Source: Phalacrocorax aristotelis (lineage: Eukaryota > Chordata > Aves > Suliformes > Phalacrocoracidae). From it: a stretch of 64,000 nucleotides of DNA. Position 1 is the stretch's first letter. Each line of letters begins with the position of its first letter. Below are positions 13,043-23,807 of the stretch, in pieces. The stretch covers positions 135,594,125 to 135,658,124 of the forward strand of contig NC_134276.1 in the NCBI RefSeq assembly GCF_949628215.1. Reading direction: 5' to 3'. Made by a program: the position numbers and the translations under genes. The notes under the pieces are model-generated. The model was not told the DNA's origin. It was given only the letters and a program-made list of their open reading frames with translations, and searched no databases.

Positions 13043-13072
13043 AACCTCAGCCATTCAGTGATTCTGTGTTTT

Positions 13073-16000
13073 TTCAAGTGCTCAGATTTTAGACACTAGT
13101 GAATAAATATTTGTGTGATACTTATGTGGCCATGTTCAAATGTGTGTTTGCTATTTTTTAGTAGGAACACTGATTACAAAAATCACCTTGTTATTGTTCC
13201 AAGTTTGAAAGTGACTCTGAGACCTTTCATTGATGTTGAAAAATTTAGTTGAGTGGAATTGGAAAAGGTATTTTGGTGTTTTTTTATGACACTTAATACA
13301 TTATGTCTACTAGACATTTGGTGCATATTTCTATAAGCTTTTTGCATAGGAATGCAACTGGAACCTGCACATTCAACAGTGACATATCTTGGTCTATGAC
13401 TGTGTGATATTTGTGATACAGTCCCACTTATACAGCAGAAGAAACTGCTCCCTTTCCTTGGGTTGTAATATTATGCTTCAAAATGCAGATTTTAAGTTCG
13501 TAAGATTTTTGCCATCAAAACATGGACAAGTTGATATTAATTATTTATTTATTTTCGTCTACGAAATACTGCTTTCCAGCTACACAATTCTTATTAAATA
13601 TCTGCACAACAATTTGTGCTAAGATAAGCCTTCAGCTTAGTTTGGCATTATAAACAGGAGCAAATTTTACTTCAGTATGGTCACTTGACTGTCCATCTCT
13701 AGAACATATTTTACCCACAAAGGTCACCTCTGCATCTTGTGCATTTGTGTTCCAGCTGAGTGCTCCAATTTCATATATCACTTGAGTCTGCCTGTTTCAG
13801 GTGCCCACTGTTACTAGCTATGTTCTTCTGAAAAAAAGTCCAATAAATCTAAAGAATGAGAGAGGAATAAAATACAGGAAACACTGAATAGGGAGAAAAT
13901 ACTGGCTTTGCTGCTGATGGCTTAATCAGACTTATGTGGTCTTTCTCTGCCAAATAATATTTCACAACTGTGATTATTTTTGTTTCAAATCAGAAAAAAA
14001 GGGCAAGCCTCCTACAGAAGGAGTGAGCATTTTTTCCTACTCAGTTTCCTGATGGGCCTCAGGAATGGTGAGGAGCAGGGAGGGTAGGTAAGTTTTCAGG
14101 ATAGCAGGCATATGTGTGATTGCAAATCACTGACTCCAAATTTCTGAAACAGAAATAGAAATAGGCTTCTCTGGAAGTATTTAGACAAGCTCTGCATTTT
14201 AGTTTTTCAAACGTAAAATTGCAAGTTTCTTTTTGTTAAATTTACAGAATGGGAACCTTAATCTAGCAAAAGGAGAAGTCCCCACATGACTCTAACCAGA
14301 GGACTGAAATATGAGTAACATTTCCTTTTTTACTTCTCATTTTACCACTAATACTAGTTCTTTTATCCAAGAGGATTAGGGGGAGATGGTGGTGGAAAGA
14401 GAATCAAAGATTAGAGAGAGGGCAAAAGATTAGACTAAACAAGCTTGAATGTGTAGGTTTAAATGCAGGTTCCCAAAATCCTGACTCTGTTGTGCAGAAT
14501 TCCAAGTGCACACAAAAAAAATTCCTCTGATCATCTCTCATGGATTTGACTTTTATTTTTGGTATAGGACATGAACACTCATTTAAAACAAAACTGAAAA
14601 CCTCAGAATTTCACTCGAAGCACGCAATATGTAGCTGCATTTACTGTGATTTATTTAGTAAATCATTGTGCATCTTTCTTCCTTGTTCTCTCAGCAGTCC
14701 TTAGCAGAGGTGATTTAGCAGCACTGTTCATGGATCATGTGGCTGTGCAACTTTAAAAATGATAGTATATTTTGCAAGGCCTACTGTTTAAGGACAGCAG
14801 CTTCTGCCTCCACATGAAATCATAGATGCATCTATTTTCTCTGCTAATTATGAGTATTGGGATCTTGCTGCAAGAACATTTTTCCCCACTTGGATTTGTT
14901 AAAGTTTTTATGATGCAGATGGTTTACTGACTGTCTACCACCAAGGGTAAAGAGCATGACATAGCAGAGAAGAAAACTCATTAAAAAGTAAAGCTGTGAC
15001 ACCCCATTCAAGGTTGCGTCTCTGAGCTTTGCTGAAAAATGAGTTACTTGGGCAGCTATATGTCAGTATGAAGCATCTGAAAGCAATGTAAGAAAGCTAA
15101 GTGAGCAGAACAATTTGTCTTTAAAACACATAAGCAAAAGGAAGGAAAATGTTCATGAGATTGGTAGATCTATTGAGACAAATACTCATGTTGGGAAAAG
15201 TAGGGAAATTATTTGCCAAGAAGCACTGAGAGTGGCTTGTGAGCTGAAGGCTTGTTTTGCAACAACAAGGCATGGATACAATGTTTATACTCTCATTTTA
15301 ATGGACATTTTGTTGAACTGAAACGACTAATTACAGGCTCAATATTTTTTTATCACTGTGAACAACATAATGTCAAGTATACAGAACTGGCTGTGCTAAT
15401 AAAACCTTATGGCAATAACAGACAGCAACAAGTTACTAATCTAGCAGTGGCTTTCAAAAAACAAAATTTCATCTTTTGTCTTTTTCAGTGTGCAACAAAA
15501 CCTAAAGATTTGCCTATGAGTATTTTATGACTTGAAATTCCTCATTTCATTCAATTAAAGGGATGATTATATGCTGCCTTTTGAACTTTGTCAGTTTTAA
15601 ATGCTTTCTGCAGACAAATAACAGCTGAGATGACATTGCTTTCAAGACAAATTGACATTGAATTTGCAGTAATTTCAAAGGACCAGACTTCACAGGTAGG
15701 TGTGCAAAATGCAATGATTAGCATGACTTGCAAAGCTAAGTGGAAAGACTGTTTCTCTAACTCATTGCTTACTGAGAATATTTCTTTTACTCAGCAGCAT
15801 AGAACAGACTCCTGTGGGCCAACTAGTTTAATGGACCCTAGGCAATCTGAAAAAGATTTCTGAAGAGGATTTTTCTAAGGGAGTTAAGAAGAATTGCATG
15901 AAGGATTTACAGAGTGATTTAGAAGATGATCTGATATGTATAGGTGGCTATGGGAAAGAGTAAGATGCATAATTTTATGCAGAAGAAGTGCATGAAATTT

Positions 16001-18300
16001 CTTAGTTCTGAATTGCATTAAAGTTTGGAACATTTTAACCCCATATAAGAAAAGATATATCATCTGTTAAAATAATTATTGTATTGTGACTTAAGTGATC
16101 ATCATACGTATAAAGCTAAGTTTTTCTCTCCTGGTTTAAGCCAAAAGAGAAGAACTGATTTAAGCTATATATCAAGGAAATTCAGGGTTAGGTATTACTC
16201 AAACAAACACAGTAATAGGTTGTACACTGCACATCTCAGGGCAGTTACTAGATGACACGTGCTCTTCTATTCTGTGCAGCTTGGCTCATCATGTAGCTGT
16301 TATAATTATGAGTCATTGAGGCATGAAGACATGGTATAAAATGAAAAAATCCAGACAGCAATAAGGACCAGGAACTTACCCTTTTTTTATAAGTTCCTGA
16401 GCTTGTGAATATTTAGCAGCCAGGCACAGGGACCAGTGCTTTATGTGTCAGATGGGAACAAGACAGGCTAATGGATTGTCCTCCCAAATGCAGTACAGAG
16501 CAGCAGACTTTTATTCAGCATTTCCTTCCTTCGTTTTATGCAGCATTTCACCCCCAGCAGTAGTCCATAATACCAGTGCTTTTCACATGCAACACTTTTC
16601 CATCAGCCAGGCCCCTGCAATCAACCATTGCTCCCCTCACTTGTCCGTTGACCCCATGCCCATCACACCAGTTCCCTCACATCAGTTTTGCTCACTGCTT
16701 CAGCTCTTCACCAGCTCCTCCTCACACCAGCCCCCTCAGTGAGGCCTCTCCTGCTTCCTCATGGTGTGATCTTTAAGACTGTCTTGTATTATCAAGGGTT
16801 ATAAGATGGGGCCTCCCACCATGCCCTGCATGTGTTAGAACAGCAGCCCTGTACAGGTTACCCCTCCCATCATGCCCAATGTACCTGCATCCCCTGTAGA
16901 CCAGTCAATGCTGGGATCCCAGGTAGTATCTCCACAGCTGCTGAGGCCTTGTGCTTAGACTTAGGAAATGCAGCAATTCCAGACTATGAGACAGCTGTGT
17001 GGCAAGAAACACTCTGTTGTTCCTGCTCCTCTAAATTACTTCTTCATATACATAATTAAGAGAATTGCCATATTGCTAAACACTCATTTAGCGAGGGGTA
17101 CAGCTCACTTGTTGGCTGTTGCTACTGCAGACTTCTGATGCATAGCTTTAAGTCTGAAATATAATTAGAAGCTTGCCTAAATACCTCCACTTTCTCCAAT
17201 TTACAGTCCATTTTCATTGAACAGCTCAAATTTGTACAAAATACACACAGGAACAAAAGTCCTAACGATAAATTTGGGTGTTCCTGAGAGATTTCAAAGA
17301 TCTCTATTGTTTGCTAGTCCCATAGAAGAAAGATGCTCGCTCAGATGCAGTCTTCTCCTGGAACAGCCTCCTAAACAGCAGCGAAGGAGGCTTTGCATCA
17401 TCAAAGGCCCTGTATTTGATGGTTGTTGAGTCTACTGTGCACAGTGACTTACTAAAAAGACACACTACAGGAAAGGTCAGAGGCAGCAATATTTATTCCA
17501 TTTGTGGAATTCTGCAACAGAATGGAAAATGAATTTGAGAAATCAAAGAACTGGATCAGATGTGACATGGATAATTATGAAGACAGATGTCTCAGAGGAA
17601 TGCACCATCCTTCCTAACACCCAATGCAGCAGAACAACCCACTAGCAGCTGGACTGGCATTCTGTATTCCTGGGTGTTAAATTTTGCTGACTTTCCTCAA
17701 TAAAGATGTGTTCTGTATTTGTTTTTTGGTTTTTGAGCCCATAGGGCATACAATCCCATTTGAAAGCTTTTCTCTCTAACCAGGAGAGCTATAGATATTT
17801 TTATTTGTCTTTTAATGCAGGCTCTGATTGTGTTGTGCTTTCTAGTTATCAGTAGGTGGGGAGTGAAATTAAATCAAATGTTTGGAAATTTGTCGTAAAT
17901 TGGGAGCTCACATCTGTGAATACCCAATGGATGGATTTTGACAACATGATGTGTTGCTCTTACATCATTGATGTAATTCTGGGAGTCAGGTATGAATCTT
18001 TAAAATAGAGTTCTGGAATCATATACTTAATTTCATTTAGAAAGGAATTTATGAGAAGTGGATAGTCATGATTACACAAGAATGCAAGGACTGAAAGAGG
18101 AAAGAGGGCATCAAGTTTCTGAAGAAAAAGCCCAAGGAGCCTGACTGATATGCATCACCAGAGGGCAAATTAAGCTTAGATTATCCCTGATGTTACATTA
18201 ACCTGGGCTTAGACTTGTTTTCCCTATCACAAACCCTGGGACAGAACTGGCCCCCATAACGGCGTATCCCACGTTGGAGGTCTCTGCAGAGCACTGCATA
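13073..18300. other. Intergenic region between the two receptor genes' 3' ends
   Basis: No gene was recognised. Short open frames at 15115-15863 and 16443-16776 match no family known to me. Two similar 14-15 base phrases (cctcccaccatgccc near 16810, cctcccatcatgccc near 16865) suggest a minor local duplication. The minus-strand receptor's 3' UTR should occupy the right end, with an AATAAA (minus) at 17805-17800. Confidence 0.4.
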
Positions 18301-21300
18301 TTAGTGCCTGTCCAAGTAGCTCACTTGCTCAGCCACTGCAGGATCTACCACTTTCTCACAAATGTAAAATTTGTACTCGACACACCGTGCAGTGTCTATA
18401 TTTGCACCCTGAAGCCACACACAATCTAGGAAAGAAATTGAGCTGGCTCGTTGGATCTGGAACCTGTGAAAAAACAACAGATATTCATCATCCCATGGAA
18501 AAATTCACAGGCTGGTACAAAAATTCCCAACTGCTGCTACCTATTTGACCCATAACAGTATACACGCTCTCTGATGGAACCTTGCCTAGGTTGATAAGTG
18601 AGTGAGTGATGGGTAACCTGTCTACTGGCAAGCAGTTCGGAGGGACAGGTGATTACTGGGTGGCAGTTAAAGGTTGCTGCTTCTGGCTCATAACAAATAC
18701 TCCTGGATGTGGTCTGCTCCTACCTATGCAGTGACTTACAGATCAGGGGAGAAAGCTGATCCATCCTCCCACAGCCAGGGCCTCTCAGTTCCGTTGCGAG
18801 ACAGCCCAATCCAGAAAGAGTAAGAACTGTAAGACTGTGCTGATCGCATTGCGAAGTCCTGTATGGAAATAAATGTAAAGCCTGTGAGTCACATCCCTGC
18901 TTCAGTCATAGCAGCCTATGATCTGGAAAAGAGAGGCAAATGAAAGTGAACTGCTCACACCTGTGCGTAACAGACTGTTTTGCAAGTCAATCTGCACAGT
19001 GTCTCCTACTCCTGGCAGTCAGCGCTGATTTGAAGATAAGCAAAATTAACCTGCTGAGAGCTTTCAGCAGCTCTCAGCTAAAAGAACAGTTGAGATAACT
19101 GAAGCCTGCATGTTAGCTGGGTAATGGGTGTAGGATATTGATGTCCCTCCAACAGCCTGGATGCATAAGTCAGGCACTAAAAGGCATTTGCATCATTTGC
19201 ATCATAGTACACAGGAAATTCAAAATACAGGCAATAAAACCTCAGAGTTCAAGACATAATCCCATTGCCATTAAGGGTCTGGGTAGAAATTCCTTTACAG
19301 CCAAGAGCTCTTCTGGCTATGCTTTATCTGCTGCTTCATCTACAACTTAGGAGTCAGAAAAAGGATCCTCTTCTGCTCATGCGGGAGAAGAGGCCTGGGA
19401 GCAGGCCAGGACCGTGAGTTTTCTAATTGTGGACAGCAAGAAGCTGAAAGCCAGGCTTCTGATGTTTGCCAAATAGTTTGCTCCAGCAAGACAACAAAAG
19501 AGTTGCCGATGAGTACTAGCTAATTTTATTTGCCCTGAGGTAGAATGAGGATCTACATGTTAACCCCAGCTGGTGTGTTGCAGTTAATTCCCTTGACGTC
19601 AGTAGAGATGCACCAGGGAGGGTGCAGACACAGTACAGGTAGAGGGGCTCCAAAGGGACATGGAGAGTTTTTGCCTCTTGTTCCAGCACATGCATGCCAT
19701 AGGATACTGCACCAGTGGAAGGATGGTGTGGCTGTTCAGGCAACAGTAAAATGCAGAGTGTATAATTGGAGCAAATAAAACCGTCTTTACCAGCTCTTCC
19801 TTACTCTCTATCTTAAGAAGTCTGGACTCCAGAGCAGAGCACTGAGCCTTGCTTTCTTCCCAAGTTTTCCATTCCTTTGAAAAGTGGTAGCAGCTCTCCC
19901 CATACTGTAGCCAGTTCTCAGGACAAGGAATACATTTATGTCCTTGAAAACAAAAGAGCACTCAATCAGGTTTGTTAGTGATGGCAGTCTCTAGTGGTCT
20001 AGGGGATCCCTGCAGGATCTCTAGAGCACTGCACAGCCTTCTATCACAGAGAGGCAAAAATTCTTTCCTCTTTCTGCAGCTAAATTCATGTCTTCATTGG
20101 AGACTTAAACTCAGTTGCCAGAAAACCAGAAAAACATTTCTAAATAAAAATCAGAAAAAAAAAAGAATTCTTTAATGTGACCAGCAAACCTGAAGGGTGC
20201 TAGTAAAATGCAAATAGAAGAAATTTTGGAAGGCTGAGCCATGTCCACAAAGACATGGATCTAGGTGGACATAAAAGGAAAACTAGACTTTCAATCGTAT
20301 GGGTACATCTCTATTCATGTGGACTTTAACTTCTTGTTAACAACATCAGGGCCAGCTCTTCCCTGCTATGTGCTTTACAATGCAATTTATACTTAAACTT
20401 CTCTAGTAGCATTTCATACTTGCTGGGGATTCAGTGCACAGGCATCAGAGAGTGATGGCCAGTCAAAGTGAAAGATAATGAGCCCACTGCTCTTAAAGAA
20501 ATACCTTTCTGACAGCTGCACTTCAACTCTTTCTGCCACATTATTTGGTTAGCTGCCTCTTGGGACCTTGAGTAATACTAAAGCCAGAAAGAACTCAAAA
20601 TGTTGGATTTTTCTTTCACTCTTGCACCATTTGGGCAACACCATTTCTGGTTGGAAACTGAAATAATTGCAAACAGCAAAAAGACCTGCCAGGCAAAATA
20701 TTTTTGAGATCTCTGGGAACTGGGTCCCAACTATAAAGTGAATCATGTTTGTTGCTTTGCAGTTCACAGAATCATTTTATATTGTAACAAACCAGTGCCA
20801 GCTGGGAATGCCAGCACTTGATGCTGGATGGCAATAGGTAGCACAGCACAGTGCACTTGACTTTTATAAGTAGCTTCTGGTTTGTGCTAAATTCAAATGC
20901 AGATATTTACTTAGATAATAACCTTGCCACTCTCTCACAAGATTTTAATTTATTATGATTCTCTTCCCTCTGCTATATGATAGTTTAGCATACTCAGCTC
21001 ACCCATCATTAAAGTTTCACACCATTATTTTGCACAAGAAAAAAATATCCTCAGCATATGGTCCATAAAATCTTAAAGCCAGTGATTACACTTCTATTTG
21101 GTAGAAAGCAGCAATATTTACACTTCTGCATCGACTACCGCATAACAGAATGAAGCTATCTTGAGGAGCCAAAGCATTCCAGACGATTAAACCCAGTAGG
21201 AATTTTCCATCAACATTTTTTTACTATAATTCACTGAAACTGACTATGAAGGAAGGAATGGCAGCATCAATGAATTTACCTATTAGAAACTCTTTTTATT

Positions 21301-23807
21301 TTTTTTAAATCATCATGGCATTTTCTAATTAAAATGTTTGTTTTAGGGTATAAATCAGCTCCATTACAAAAATTCAATAAATGCACTTTAGAAAGACTGA
21401 TACTTAAAAAGTTATCAAAATGGAAACGCAGTTGAAATTTGGTTTTAAATTAAATAATTCATGACAATTTCAGAGATTTCAGATTTTTTATTCCAATATG
21501 ATTGATTAAAAAAAAATCAATCTGTAGCTACCATAATGTGAAGGAACCACCATCTTCCCACAGCTATGTACCTTTGAATGGGGCAAGTTGCTTTACAGTC
21601 TCTGTCAGGTTCAGATTCTGAGCCTGGAGGAGCTCCAGCTGCTGGTTGAGGCTTTCCATAATTGCCTTTTGCAGGGTGAAGTTTTCATCCCTTTCACATA
21701 CAAGGTGGCAGACCAGGATGACTTGTATCACAGTGAAACGAGAATGAAATTGTTCCATTACCATTAAAGCTAAACTGCTCAATGCAACCTGGATAAACTT
21801 ACCAAAGACACACGTACCTCCCCGTGACTGAATATACTTGACCTACGTACAGTCTGTGCACACCTATGAGCAAGACATAATACATCCCAGTTGCAAAGAC
21901 TGGGAGACCTCCTGAGAGGGTAAACTCTTCCACCAAGGGACATTCTTGCGTCTTTAATCCTGAAGGTTAATCGTTTTCCTTAACTAATTTCTTAGACTTT
22001 TAGTTGTTCATACTGAACCCTGAGCACCCCTCCTGTGACCATACTTACACCTGGCAGCCAAGACTCCCACAGCTGCCACTGAACTTAGGCAGAAGACCAG
22101 AAGTGCCACTGTAGCCAGTCGCCAACAGGAAGATGGACAGGGGGAATCTGGGATAAACAAAAAGAAGGAAAGCAGCAAGAACAGGAACCTCTCATCTTTG
22201 TATCTGCAGCTCCTACATTGCACAAGACAACATGACTAGTAGTCTGCTCAGTGAATTGCTGAGTTTCAGACCAGTATGTCATATTACATTATGAAAATTT
22301 TCTCATCATTTGCCCATGGCCAGTCCTCCTTAGGAGTTGGGGGCTGGGAAGTGAGCAAGCCATGGAGGCTAGCTTAGCCAGGAGCATTTAAGAGAACATG
22401 AATTGGACAAATAAAACTGAACAGCACAGAATTTCACATGTGGGGAAAGAACACCAAGGAAGTATTTGTGCTTACAACATGGCTGAAATTTTCATATGCA
22501 GCAAGGTATTGGGGTACTTTTACTCTTGAGTGCCTAACAAGCCAAATCAGGAATGAATTCACCTTTTTAGAAAATAGCCTCAGAAACAGCCAACAACAAA
22601 AGACAGACCCCTGCAAAAAACCCTGAAATTATGGCATACAGATGTGAACAAGGTCACATAGCTGCAGTTCCACAGAAACAGTTTCATACCTGGAAATTCA
22701 CACACCCATTCTTGCAATGCGGGCAAATGTGAATTTGCAAAGTCCCAAAACACAGAGGAAAGGATTTCTTTCACTTTACGACTTTTGTGTTCTTTTATTG
22801 GACTCCAGTACAAAATCTCAGTGGGAATACTAATAATATGTTGAAGTCACCAATAGAAATAACTGGCATACCAACCTGTGGTATTTCTGCCTTTTATTCC
22901 CTGTGTTCCCTAACCCTTCAACCAAACGGTTGAGAAGAACCCTACTAGATTACAGGGAGTTCAGCTTCAGCCTCCCAGTATAAAACTCAATGACTCATCC
23001 AAAAGTGAGGAGATAATCACTGGGTAACCAATAAGGGGAAATTTCCTTCAGAAAGAGCTCTTTAATTTACTAGATTATTATCAAATTTATCAAATTCGTC
23101 TCCAGACATTTACTCAGGCTGGAACATAACATCTATTTGCTTTGCTACTACCTTTCATACAGAGCGGTTCTAAAGTACTAATGCATAGCATAAAGAATAT
23201 AGATTTGGGATCAGTCACATTCCTCCCTTCCTCTATGAACCTATGTAATATAATTTTTTATTATTTTTAAGTATAAAAAGTATTTGTCCATCTATTCCTT
23301 CCCTTGAGAGAAAACATTTTTGCAAGCATTTACTTAATTCAGTTACTCAGATTTAAATGAGTAAAGCTGAAAGACTTTAGCAAGGTCCCTTAGGCAGATT
23401 ACTTTGCTAACTTCCAGGAGCTGACACTTAAAGACTAACTGGAACGTGTTTATTTTTACTTAACTGCACCCCACAACCTTAATTATATATTTTGTCTCAA
23501 ATCTAAATAGTCTTTCCACATTCTCCAACCTTCCACTTTTTTTAAGCTCCTGGTCTTTTTCTGTCACTCCAATTTCTTAGAAGATTGGAGTCCAAAGGGT
23601 TCCCAGAAGCTGAGATGCAATATGCAGGTGACATCCTCCTCTGAGTGTCACATAAAAAATGTTCTCCAAGGTGAGAGCTTGCCTTGGAGAGAACTGTCCC
23701 CCAACACCACCAGTACCTTTTGCTCTGGCAGTCTGGAGCTTCTGGTCCTGGGATTTTTCCAGTGTCATGAACCTCAGGTCTGCGTATGTCACTTCTTCAC
23801 TTGCCAT
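18301..23807 (-). CDS. ITIM-bearing C-type lectin-like receptor, CLEC12A/CLEC12B-like, six exons
   Basis: Coding exons in transcript order: 23807-23717, 22147-22049, 21721-21572, 19942-19791, 18858-18740 and 18463-18301. All have consensus splice sites and compatible phases, giving 257 aa. The ATG (gaaATGg) has a good Kozak context. The tail starts MASEEVTYADLRF, with a perfect ITIM (VTYADL, residues 6-11), very like mammalian CLEC12A/B. A membrane segment spans about residues 41-62. The stalk (64-113) is leucine-rich and may form a coiled coil, with N-glycosylation sequons NFT and NLT. The lectin domain runs from about residue 115: HKCIPCPENW, CYHF, WEESKAQC, FWIGLSRNGT, WLWEDGS, then FLDCVW and FYICEK. 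Calcium-site motifs are missing. The expected role is an inhibitory leukocyte receptor recruiting SHP phosphatases (family knowledge). The exon 2 donor is GT-GTAAGT, chosen because only it keeps frame. A candidate polyadenylation signal (AATAAA, minus strand) is at 17805-17800. Confidence 0.9.
19186..19202 (-). promoter_or_regulatory. Two tandem octamer (POU) motifs in intron 4 of the ITIM receptor
   Basis: Plus-strand ATTTGCAT occurs at 19186-19193 and again at 19195-19202, one base apart. On the gene's own strand both read ATGCAAAT, the Oct-1/Oct-2 octamer of immunoglobulin promoters. The exact repeats are seen directly; the regulatory role is inference. Confidence 0.4.

Larger units (their letters stand above)
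9965..13072 (+). mobile_element. CR1 LINE, 5'-truncated, split by an LTR and by a second CR1
   Basis: CR1 segments run in order at about 9965-11303, 11915-12602 and 13043-13072. Decayed frames show [20 protein letters not shown] and, in the palm region, VYLDFSKIFNMLSHKILIEKL. The third segment is the missing 3' tail (gaggtcccttccaacctcag, then the gtgattctgtg end), which continues the break at 12602 (gatgacctccacagg). The coding frames are disrupted many times. Confidence 0.88.
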
